From: Acidiphilium rubrum
Lineage (GTDB): Bacteria > Pseudomonadota > Alphaproteobacteria > Acetobacterales > Acetobacteraceae
Assembly: GCF_900156265.1 (NCBI RefSeq)
Contig: NZ_FTNE01000007.1
Coordinates: forward strand, 1 to 64,000
Length of the DNA: 64,000 nucleotides
Direction of reading: 5' to 3'
In this document: piece after piece, positions 31,951 through 39,981 of the stretch
How positions within the stretch are numbered: position 1 is the first letter of the stretch
Layout: each line of letters starts with the position of its first letter
Notes under the pieces: model-generated
Databases searched by the model: none
Told to the model about the DNA's origin: nothing
Seen by the model: the letters and a program-made list of their open reading frames with translations, nothing else
Translations under genes and position numbers: made by a program

Positions 31951-34540
31951 CGGTGGCGCGGGTTGCCGTACGGCGGGGCAGGACCGAGAGCAGCGCCGGC
32001 AGGAAGATGAAGGTGGCGATCAGCACGGCGGCGAGGCTGAGCAGCAGCAATGTGCCGAGGCTGGCGGTGCCGCGATCGTGCGAGGCAGCGAGCGAGCCGA
32101 ACGCGGTGCCGGTGGTCAGCGCCGAGAACAGCACGGCGCGCGCGGTGGCCGAGCCGAGCAGATTGCGCATGCCATCGCGCCAGTTCATCACGAAATAGAC
32201 GTTGAACGAGACACCGACGCCGAGCAGCAGGGGCAGGGCGATGATGTTGGCGTAGTCGAGCTGCATGTCGGCGAGGCGGGCGAACAGGGCGGTCAGCAGC
32301 GCGGACAGGGCGAGGGTGGCGACCACCAGGGCGGAATCGCGCACCGAGCGAAGGAAGATCATCAGGATGATCGCGATGGCGATGGCCCCCAGCGTCGCGG
32401 CTTCGCGGAAGGCGCCCAGGATGGTTTTTGCGGTGGCGACGGTGGTTGCCGCCGGGCCGGCGAGCACCGGCACGATGGTCTGTGCGGCGGCGACGAATTT
32501 CCACAATCCGGCCGATGTCTGGGCCGCGGCGGTCGGGATGATCTGCAGGCGCACCTGGCCATCGGGCAGGAACCAATCCTGTTTCAGGTCGGGCGGCAGG
32601 TTGGCGAGCGTGATCCGCTGGGCGGATAGCGCATCGTTCAGCCGGGCCAGCTCGCCGGGCAGGTATTTCACCAGGGCCGCGTTGGCGGCGAGGAGGCGGG
32701 CGTCCGATGCGGTTTTCAACCGGTCGAGCGCCTCGCCGATGCCGAGCAAGGGCGAGGTTTTGGGCAGTTTGGCGGCGATGGCGGCGATTTCACCGGCGGC
32801 CTTGGCCGCGGCTTCGCGCAGGCGGGCGGCGGTGACCGGCGGTGGCGTGCCGCCCGACAGCGAGGGGGCGAGGATCTGCTGGGTCTGGGCGATCATCGCG
32901 AGTTTTGCGGTCTGATTTGTGGGCACGAAGGTGGCGCCCGAGATCACCTGCGCGACTTCGGGGCGTTTGTCGAACCGTGCGGCGAGCGCCTTTGCCGCGG
33001 TGACGTTCGGTGCCAGCGCGTTGATGTAGAACGGGTTGGTGACCGATTTGCCCAGCATCGATTTCAGCGTGCGCATCGCTTCGGTGTTCGGGTTCTGGGT
33101 GTCGAGCGGATTGGCGTCGAAATGGATGGTGGCGACCGAGACGACGCCGGCGATGGCGAGGACGCCGAAGCCGGCGAGGACCGCTTTGCCGTGCCGCTTC
33201 ACCGCGCCGTCCGCCCGGTCGCCGAGTGGAAAGCCGATCCGCTCGGGCTCGCCGCGCGGCTGGGTAAGGGCGAGCAGCGCGGGCAGGATGGTGATGGTGC
33301 AGACGAACGCGATGAGCATGCCGATGCCGGCGATCTCGCCAAGCTCGGCCACACCGACGAAACTGGTCGGCACGAAGGCGAGAAAGCCGCAGGCGGTCGC
33401 GACCGAGGCCAGGGCGATCTGGGTGCCGGCCTCGTTGGCGGCTTCGATCATGGCGAGGGCGGGATCGGCGATGCGGGTGCGCACGTCGCGCAGGCGGACG
33501 CAGAACTGGATCGCGAAATCGACCGCGAGGCCGACGAACAGGATGGCGAAGGCGACCGAGATCAGGTTGAGCGTGCCGATCGCGAGGGCGGCGAAACTGA
33601 CCGTGAGCAGCAGGCCGACGATCAGGGTCGCCAAGATCGGCACGATCATCCGCCAGGATCGCACCGCCAGGATCAGCCACAGGGTGATCAGCGCCACGCT
33701 GATGACGAGGCCGAGCACCAGGCCTTGGGTGAGGCTCGCGAATTGTTCATCCGATAGCGGGATCTGGCCGGTGTAGTTGACCGTCGCTTCGCCCGATCGG
33801 ACGCTGGGAAGTGATGCGGAGATGTGGCGGAGTGCCGCGGTTGCGGCACCGCCCGGCTGCAATGTGCCGTGGTCGAGCACCGGGTGGATCAGCACGAAGC
33901 GGACATCGCCCTGTTCGGCCGCGACACCCGGGGTCAGCAGCGCCTGCCAGGAAATCGGCTTCGGGTTGCCCGAGGCGGCTTGTTCGATCGCGGCCTGGAA
34001 ACTCTTCAACTGGGCTGCGTAGGGTGCCAGATTGGCCTGGCCGGCGCCGACGCCGACCGCCATCAGGTCGAGCGCCTTGAACAGGCCGGCGGCCGAGGGA
34101 TCGGCCGAGAGTTGGCCCAGAAAGGGCTGTGCCGTCACGATCGAATTGAGCAGGGCGGCCAGTTGATCCGCGGGCAGGAGCAGCAGGCCGTCCCGCCGGT
34201 AGAATCGGCCGGTGCCGGGGCGACTGACGTCCTTGAAATGGGTCTTGTCGGCAGTGATGCGGTCCGCCAGCGCCTTGGCCGTGGCATCGGCGCCTTCGGG
34301 TGTCGCATCGTGCACCACCGCCACGATCAGATCGTTGAATTGGGGGAATGCCTTGTCGAACACCATTTGTTCCTGCCGCCAGGGCAGCGAACTGGCGAAC
34401 AGATGGTCGGTATTGGTGTCGATGCCGAGATGCGAACGCGCGTAGCCCAGCCCGAGCACCAGCAGCACAACATAGCACGCGAGCACGACGAAGGCGTGGC
34501 GCCGGCTGTTCCCCACAAGTGAGACGATCAGTTTCTGCAT
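31940..34540 (-). CDS. hpnN: RND/MMPL transporter, HpnN-like (hopanoid transporter)
   Basis: An 866-residue inner-membrane exporter with the RND/MMPL plan: TM1 at AFVVLACYVVLLVLGLGYAR, a large periplasmic loop starting LGIDTNTDHLFASSLPWRQE, a block of five TMs (GLVLGLVISVALITLWLILA onward), then a second loop and TM block (LGAIAIAIILMIFLRSV onward). The early DTNTDHLFASSLPWR segment is the signature I associate with HpnN, which moves hopanoids to the outer membrane. The squalene/hopene genes are not in this window. ATG 34540 is preferred to the TTG one codon upstream. Confidence 0.83.
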   Translation of the reverse strand: MQKLIVSLVGNSRRHAFVVLACYVVLLVLGLGYARSHLGIDTNTDHLFASSLPWRQEQMVFDKAFPQFNDLIVAVVHDATPEGADATAKALADRITADKTHFKDVSRPGTGRFYRRDGLLLLPADQLAALLNSIVTAQPFLGQLSADPSAAGLFKALDLMAVGVGAGQANLAPYAAQLKSFQAAIEQAASGNPKPISWQALLTPGVAAEQGDVRFVLIHPVLDHGTLQPGGAATAALRHISASLPSVRSGEATVNYTGQIPLSDEQFASLTQGLVLGLVISVALITLWLILAVRSWRMIVPILATLIVGLLLTVSFAALAIGTLNLISVAFAILFVGLAVDFAIQFCVRLRDVRTRIADPALAMIEAANEAGTQIALASVATACGFLAFVPTSFVGVAELGEIAGIGMLIAFVCTITILPALLALTQPRGEPERIGFPLGDRADGAVKRHGKAVLAGFGVLAIAGVVSVATIHFDANPLDTQNPNTEAMRTLKSMLGKSVTNPFYINALAPNVTAAKALAARFDKRPEVAQVISGATFVPTNQTAKLAMIAQTQQILAPSLSGGTPPPVTAARLREAAAKAAGEIAAIAAKLPKTSPLLGIGEALDRLKTASDARLLAANAALVKYLPGELARLNDALSAQRITLANLPPDLKQDWFLPDGQVRLQIIPTAAAQTSAGLWKFVAAAQTIVPVLAGPAATTVATAKTILGAFREAATLGAIAIAIILMIFLRSVRDSALVVATLALSALLTALFARLADMQLDYANIIALPLLLGVGVSFNVYFVMNWRDGMRNLLGSATARAVLFSALTTGTAFGSLAASHDRGTASLGTLLLLSLAAVLIATFIFLPALLSVLPRRTATRATDEP

Positions 34541-34633
34541 CAAACGATTCCGATATATGCCTGAACTACATAGGGCAAAATCGCCGCCGGACCAGCATTG
34601 CGCACCGCGCCGGCCGGGTGCGGGCGCGGCTTG

Positions 34634-35620
34634 TCAGCTGCGGACCAGCCTGGCCGGGGCGGCGAAGCCGTGGTGGCGCAAGGCCATGGCGGCGCCGGGG
34701 TGGATCTGGATCGGGCTGCTGGCGTCAATCCAGTCATTCTTCAACGTCATGCCGTGCGGGGGCAGGTTGGTTGCGCGCAGGATGGGGCGGTGGCTCAGGG
34801 CTGCCTCGGTCAGCTGGGCGACCAGCTGGTCGGGCAGGTCGGCGCGGCCGATCGCGATGGCGTCGGAGCCGACGGTCGCGACCGCGGCGGTCTGGTGAGG
34901 CAGGCTGGTGTGCGGAATGATCATGCGGGTCATCCCCGGCAAACGTGCCATCGCTGCCTGCTGCGCTTTGGTCACGCCGAGCAGGGTGAAACTGCCCTTG
35001 GCGGCCTCATCGCGCAGGGCCGGCAGCGGTGTCGGGCCGAAAAACGCACAGGCATCGAGTTTGCGCCGCAGCAGCAGCTCGATCTGTTCGGTGTAGAGGC
35101 CGGCGATGGCGAGGCGGGGCGTGATGTTGACGGCGCCGAGCAGGGCGGGGGTGAGCACCGCGCTCGCGCCGCCGGCCGGGCCGACGCCGATCGGCCGGCC
35201 GGCCAGATCGGCCAGGCGTTTCACCGGTCCGTCGAGCAGGGAGACCACCTGCCAACTGGCCGGAAAGATCGGGAACAACGCGCGAAACCCGCGCAGCGTG
35301 ACGCGCCCGGTCCAGGATGCGGTGCCGAGCCACGCCTGATCGGCCACCGCCAGCGTGGTCAGGCCGAGCTGGGCCGCACCTTGTTCGACCAGCAGGATGT
35401 TGGCGGCACTGCCGCCCGAGGCGCGGTAGGACAGGGTGACCGGGGCGGCGGCGCTGGCCGATTGGCCCCAGGCGGGGCCGTACAATGCAAAGCCGCCGCC
35501 GGGTTCGCCGGTCGCCATGGTCAGCGCCATGCGCGGCATGCCGGCCGTGGCACGCGGGATGGCACCGGCCGATGCCAGGGTGATGCCCGCGCCGAGGAAC
35601 GATCGTCTGCGCCATGTCAT
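34634..35620 (-). CDS. TAXI-family TRAP transporter solute-binding protein
   Basis: A 328-residue periplasmic protein with a twin-arginine-like leader (MTWRRRSFLGAGITLASAGA). The mature part has the TAXI pattern: LTMATGEPGGGFALYGPAWG, SYRASGGSAANILLVEQGAA, LAGRPIGVGPAGGASAVLTP. TAXI proteins work with a fused DctQM permease, which is not encoded next to it, so it may pair with a remote permease. ATG 35620 has GAGG 9 nt upstream. Confidence 0.85.
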   Translation of the reverse strand: MTWRRRSFLGAGITLASAGAIPRATAGMPRMALTMATGEPGGGFALYGPAWGQSASAAAPVTLSYRASGGSAANILLVEQGAAQLGLTTLAVADQAWLGTASWTGRVTLRGFRALFPIFPASWQVVSLLDGPVKRLADLAGRPIGVGPAGGASAVLTPALLGAVNITPRLAIAGLYTEQIELLLRRKLDACAFFGPTPLPALRDEAAKGSFTLLGVTKAQQAAMARLPGMTRMIIPHTSLPHQTAAVATVGSDAIAIGRADLPDQLVAQLTEAALSHRPILRATNLPPHGMTLKNDWIDASSPIQIHPGAAMALRHHGFAAPARLVRS

Positions 35621-35665
35621 TGCCAATGCCTCACGGTTTTCATGATCGATGGCCCCAAATTCTGG

Positions 35666-36616
35666 CTAGATCAGGGCACGCGCCCGCTCCAATCCGGCCA
35701 GCAGCGCGGTGCGGATGCCGGGTTCCAGGGCGGAATGCCCGGCATCCGGCACCACGGTCAGCCGCGCGCCGGGCCAGGCGGCGGCGAGTGCGAAGGCGGT
35801 TTGCGGCGGGCAGATCATATCGTAGCGGCCTTGCACAATCTCGGCCGGCACGCGGGTGAGGCGCCCCATATGCGCGAGCAGGCCGCCCTCCGGCAGGAAC
35901 AGGCGATGGGCGAAATAATGCGCCTCGATCCGCGCGAGGCCGATTGCGGTGCGGTCGTGCGCGAAGGCGGCCACGGTTTCGAAACTGGGCAGCAGCGTCG
36001 AGCATGAGCCTTCGTAGACCGACCATGCGCGTGCGGCCGGCACGTGGACGTCCGGGTTCGGATCGCAGAGGCGCTTCAGATAGCTGCCCAGCAGGTCGGC
36101 GCGTTCACCCGGCGGCAGAAAATTCAGCAAGGCCGCATGGGCATCGGGGAAGAATTGCGCGAGGCCGTGCAGGAACCAATCGACCTCGATCGGCCGGCCC
36201 AGAAAAATGCCGCGCAGCACCATGCCCGCCACGCGTTCGGGGTGGGCCTGGCCGTAGGCGAGCGCCAGGGTCGAGCCCCAGGAGCCGCCGAACAGGATGA
36301 AGCGGTCGATGCCGTGGAACTGGCGCAGCGCCTCGATATCGGCGACCAGATCGGGGGTGGTGTTGGCCTGCAGCCCGCCCAGCGGCGTCGAGCGTCCGGC
36401 ACCGCGCTGATCGAAGATCAGGACCCGCCAGATCGTCGGATCGAAGAACCGCCGATGCACCGCACCCGCGCCGGCGCCCGGGCCGCCGTGCAGGAACAGC
36501 ACCGGCTTGCCGCGCGGATTGCCGACCTGCTCCCAATAGATGACATGGCCGTTGCCGACCGGCAGGTAGCCGGTCTGATACGGGCCGATTTCGGGGAACA
36601 GGTCACCGCGCGGCAT
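35666..36616 (-). CDS. pip: Proline iminopeptidase
   Basis: A 316-residue alpha/beta hydrolase of family S33. LFPEIGPYQTGYLPVGNGHV opens the protein; the oxyanion segment is LFLHGGPGAGAGAVHRRFFD, then LIFDQRGAGRSTPLG, and the nucleophile elbow is GGSWGSTLALAYGQAHPERV. The catalytic His is in PDAGHSALEPG. It removes N-terminal proline from peptides in the cytosol. Its start overlaps the end of the aminotransferase gene by 14 bp, though a functional link is not evident. Confidence 0.93.
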   Translation of the reverse strand: MPRGDLFPEIGPYQTGYLPVGNGHVIYWEQVGNPRGKPVLFLHGGPGAGAGAVHRRFFDPTIWRVLIFDQRGAGRSTPLGGLQANTTPDLVADIEALRQFHGIDRFILFGGSWGSTLALAYGQAHPERVAGMVLRGIFLGRPIEVDWFLHGLAQFFPDAHAALLNFLPPGERADLLGSYLKRLCDPNPDVHVPAARAWSVYEGSCSTLLPSFETVAAFAHDRTAIGLARIEAHYFAHRLFLPEGGLLAHMGRLTRVPAEIVQGRYDMICPPQTAFALAAAWPGARLTVVPDAGHSALEPGIRTALLAGLERARALI

Positions 36617-37754
36617 GGTCGCCCAATCCTTCGAACGCGGCGATCACGCGGGCCACTTGCGCATCGCTCAGGTCCGCGTGGAGCGGCAGCGCCATGATGC
36701 GGTTGGCGATCGCTTCGGAGACCGGCAGTGCGACGCCATCATGCGCGCCGGCGTAGGCGGGCTGATGATGCAGCGGCTTGGGATAATAGATCGCGCTCGG
36801 TACGCCCTGCGCGCGCAGCGCTTCCTGCGCCGCGGTGCGGGCTGCGTTATCGGTGAACAGTATGGCGTAGATCGCCCAGGCGCTCGTACTGTCCGCAACG
36901 CGGGCGGGGATGGTGACGTGGCGTGCGAGCCCGGCATCATACGTGCGCGCAATCGCCTCGCGCCGTGCCAGTTCGGCTTCGAAGGTGCCGAGCTTGGCCA
37001 GCAGGACCGCGGCCTGGATGGTATCGAGCCGGCCGTTCATGCCGATCCGCTGCACATCGTAGCGCGTGGTGCCCTCGCCATGGGTGCGCAGGCTGCGATA
37101 GAGCGCGGCGCGCGCGGCATCATCGGTGAACAGCGCACCGCCGTCGCCATAGGCGCCGAGCGGTTTGGAGGGAAAAAAACTCACCGCCGTCGCCTGCGCC
37201 GCGCGGCCGAGCCGGGCTCCGCCGAGCGCGGCGCCGAATGCCTGGGCGCAATCATCGAGGGTGAACAGATCGTGCCGGGATGCGATGTCGCGCAGCTGCG
37301 GCCAGGGTGCCGGCTGGCCGAACAGATCGACGCCGACCACCGCGCGCGGCCGCAAGCCGCGCCGGGCGGCATCGCCGATGCGCTGTTCCAGGTGTTCAGG
37401 ATCGATCTGGAAGGTCGCCGCGTCGATATCGACGAACACCGGCACAGCCCCGAGCAACAGCGGCACTTCGGCGGTGGCGGTGTAGGTGAAGGCAGGCAGA
37501 AACACCGCATCGCCGCGCCCGATGCCTTCCGCCATCATCGCGATCTGCAGCGCATCGGTCCCGGAGCTGACGCTGACGCAATGCGCCGCACCGCAGAAGG
37601 CGGCGAGTTTTGTTTCGAGCTCGGCGACCTCGGGCCCGAGGATGAACTGGCCATGCGCCATCACCGCATCGATCCGCGCGCGCAACGCCGGCCCGAGGCG
37701 GGCCTGCTGTGCCTTGAGGTCGAGAAAGGGGATCGGCGGCTCAACGATATCCAT
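36603..37754 (-). CDS. DegT/DnrJ/EryC1/StrS sugar aminotransferase
   Basis: A 383-residue PLP enzyme. IPFLDLKAQQARLGPALRAR starts the protein; SVSSGTDALQIAMMAEGIGR binds the cofactor phosphate, and Lys197 in VSFFPSKPLGAYGDGGALF is the Schiff-base lysine. Such enzymes aminate C4 (or C3) of a nucleotide-linked keto sugar. The gene directly downstream of the FlaA1/CapD-type dehydratase (73 bp gap) supplies the expected 4-keto substrate maker, so the pair probably makes an amino-deoxy sugar for surface glycans or flagellin. Confidence 0.92.
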   Translation of the reverse strand: MDIVEPPIPFLDLKAQQARLGPALRARIDAVMAHGQFILGPEVAELETKLAAFCGAAHCVSVSSGTDALQIAMMAEGIGRGDAVFLPAFTYTATAEVPLLLGAVPVFVDIDAATFQIDPEHLEQRIGDAARRGLRPRAVVGVDLFGQPAPWPQLRDIASRHDLFTLDDCAQAFGAALGGARLGRAAQATAVSFFPSKPLGAYGDGGALFTDDAARAALYRSLRTHGEGTTRYDVQRIGMNGRLDTIQAAVLLAKLGTFEAELARREAIARTYDAGLARHVTIPARVADSTSAWAIYAILFTDNAARTAAQEALRAQGVPSAIYYPKPLHHQPAYAGAHDGVALPVSEAIANRIMALPLHADLSDAQVARVIAAFEGLGDHAAR

Positions 37755-37827
37755 ACTGGTGCCTTATGGAAGGGCGGCAGCCAAGGCAAGCGCGCCGTGC
37801 GGGAATCGGGCCGCCGGCGCGTGTTTT

Positions 37828-39714
37828 TCAGCCGCGCGCCTGCGCTGCGTCCGGGCTGAATTCCGGGATCAGGCGCCGCAACAAGGCAATTCCCGCCGCG
37901 GCATCGCCCCGGTCGACGATGGCGCCGACCTCGTCGAGCGCGCGGCCGATGATCGCGGCATCGGCGACGCGGGGTGCGGCCATCAGCAGGCCGGGGAATG
38001 CGGTTTCGATCGGTTTTTCAGCGCCGTGGAACAATTCCTCGAACAGTTTTTCGCCGGGCCGCAGACCGGTGAATTGCACCGCGACATCGAGATCGACGCG
38101 CAACCCGGCGAGGCGGATCATTTGCCGTGCGAGATCGACGATTTTGACCGGCTCGCCCATATCGAGCACGAAAATGCCGCCGCCATCGACCGGCAGCGCC
38201 GCGCCGGACGCGCCGACCACGGAGGCCTGCAACACCAGCGAGACCGCTTCGCGCACCGTCATGAAATAGCGCCGCATGTCCGGGTGGGTGACGGTCAGCG
38301 GGCCGCCGCGCGCCAATTGGCGGCGAAACAGCGGCACCACCGAGCCGGTCGAGCCGAGCACGTTGCCGAAGCGTACCGTGACGATCTTCATCGATTTGCG
38401 CTGGCGGGCCGCGACATCGAGCCCCTGGGCATACATTTCGGCGAGCCGCTTCGAGGCACCCATCACCGATGATGGATTGACGGCTTTGTCGGTCGAGATG
38501 AGCACCATCAGCGCGGCGCCGGACGCGCGGGCGGCGTCCGCCACGTTGCGGGTGCCGAGCGCATTGGTCGCGATGCCTTCCAGCGGGTTCGCCTCGACCA
38601 TCGGCACGTGTTTCAGGGCGGCGGCATGGAACACCAGCTCCGGCCGCACCCGGGCGCAGACCTGCTCGATGCGGGGCCGGTCGCGCACATCCGCGATGAT
38701 CGCTTCACGCGCGAGCACAGGGAAGGATTCGGAGATTTCCAGCTCGATCTGCCAGAGGGCGAATTCGCTGGAATCGAGCAGCACCAGCAGCGCCGGGCCG
38801 AACGCCGCGACCTGGCGCACCAGTTCCGAGCCGATCGAGCCGCCGGCGCCGGTGATCAACACGCGCTGCCCCTGGATCAGCCGGGCCATGCCTTCGCGAT
38901 CGAGCGCCACTTGCGGGCGGTTCAGTAAATCCTCGATCGCGATCGGGCGCAGCGAGGTCTCGCCCGCCAGCGTGGGGGCCAGCGCCGTCGGGCTCGGCGC
39001 GCGGGCGACGCGCAGGCCCCGCGCTTCGGCCGCCGCCATGATGGCGCGCAGATCGGCACCGATGATCTCGCCGCTCGCGACGATCAGCAGCGATGGCACC
39101 TGATCGGCCGTGGCCAGGCGATCGAGCACGCCATCGAGCTCGGCCACGGTGCCGAGGATCGGGACGTTGTGAATCCGCCGGCCGGTTTCGCGACCCGAGA
39201 CCGAGAGCAACCCGACCACCAGCAGGCGCCGCTTCGCTTCACGCGCCAGGGCGGCCAGGAACAGTTCCGCGCCCTCGCCATCGCCCAGCAGCAGGGCGCG
39301 TTCGGCATCGTTGTCGGGGATTTCGCGGGGGGCGCGGGCGATGCGGTAGAGCAGGCGCGGCGCGGTCAGGCCGAGGGCGAAGGTGAGGACCAGCAACACC
39401 GGGAAACTGGCCGATGGCAGCGGCGCGCCGACGCCGACCAGCAGCAGGATGATCAGGATCGCGGCGAGGGCGGCGATGGCGCCGATCGCGGTGAGGTCGG
39501 GCAGGGAGGTGAAGCGCCAATGCTGGCGCGCGAGGCCGAACGGCACGCCGATCAGCCAGATCGCGGCCGTGCCGGCCAGCGGCAAGGCTGCGGGATTGGG
39601 CAGCGGGTGCGCCGGGTTGGCCAGCCAGCCGGCGGCGATGACCGCGAGGGCGGCCAGCAAACCGTCGAGGGCGAAATTCACCGCGATGCGGAACTGGCTG
39701 CGACCGAAGATCAT
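37828..39714 (-). CDS. Membrane-anchored UDP-sugar 4,6-dehydratase (FlaA1/CapD/WbpM-like)
   Basis: A 628-residue protein. Four hydrophobic segments occupy residues 1-150. Residues about 150-270 form a CoA-binding-like domain, and residues from about 285 a short-chain dehydrogenase domain with VLITGAGGSIGSELVRQVAA, the LSTDKAV-type segment (ISTDKAVNPSSVMGASKRLA, where Met replaces the usual Tyr of YxxxK, as in WbpM-type enzymes), and FRRQLARGGPLTVTHPDM. It converts UDP-GlcNAc (or similar) to a 4-keto-6-deoxy sugar. Upstream of the DegT aminotransferase on the same strand. Confidence 0.9.
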   Translation of the reverse strand: MIFGRSQFRIAVNFALDGLLAALAVIAAGWLANPAHPLPNPAALPLAGTAAIWLIGVPFGLARQHWRFTSLPDLTAIGAIAALAAILIILLLVGVGAPLPSASFPVLLVLTFALGLTAPRLLYRIARAPREIPDNDAERALLLGDGEGAELFLAALAREAKRRLLVVGLLSVSGRETGRRIHNVPILGTVAELDGVLDRLATADQVPSLLIVASGEIIGADLRAIMAAAEARGLRVARAPSPTALAPTLAGETSLRPIAIEDLLNRPQVALDREGMARLIQGQRVLITGAGGSIGSELVRQVAAFGPALLVLLDSSEFALWQIELEISESFPVLAREAIIADVRDRPRIEQVCARVRPELVFHAAALKHVPMVEANPLEGIATNALGTRNVADAARASGAALMVLISTDKAVNPSSVMGASKRLAEMYAQGLDVAARQRKSMKIVTVRFGNVLGSTGSVVPLFRRQLARGGPLTVTHPDMRRYFMTVREAVSLVLQASVVGASGAALPVDGGGIFVLDMGEPVKIVDLARQMIRLAGLRVDLDVAVQFTGLRPGEKLFEELFHGAEKPIETAFPGLLMAAPRVADAAIIGRALDEVGAIVDRGDAAAGIALLRRLIPEFSPDAAQARG

Positions 39715-39789
39715 GATGGGGGTGCTTAGCTTAAACCGGTTGGTTCGTCATTGGGTGGGTTGTGAGGAAGGTTAAGGGGAAGGGGAAGG

Positions 39790-39908
39790 CTTCTTTTTTG
39801 GAAAAAAGAAGCAAAAAACTTTCTGACCCTGGGGCACGGGCGTTTGAAGCGGCACGGGCCTAAATTAACAAAGTTTTTTTTGCTTCTTTTTTGTTCACAA
39901 AAAAGAAG
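39790..39908. repeat. 119-bp bipartite palindromic element, copy C
   Basis: Nearly identical to copy B, including the core GGGGCACGGGCGTTTGAA and the GTTCAC centre of the right palindrome. Located between the divergent dehydratase and putA genes, immediately upstream of the putA promoter region. Confidence 0.92.
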
Positions 39909-39932
39909 ACTCTTGCCGCGCCTTTTCTATAT

Positions 39933-39963
39933 GGTTAACCCTGACATCCAGAGCGGTTAACCC
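39933..39963 (+). promoter_or_regulatory. Twin GGTTAACCC sites upstream of putA
   Basis: The palindrome GGTTAACC occurs at 39933-39940 and 39955-39962, each followed by C, start-to-start 22 bp (about two helical turns), 20-50 bp before the ATG. PutA proteins with an N-terminal ribbon-helix-helix domain repress their own gene, so these are the natural operator candidates. The sequence differs from the E. coli GTTGCA operator, so the assignment is inference. Confidence 0.5.
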
Positions 39964-39981
39964 AAAGAACGGAGCGGCGCG

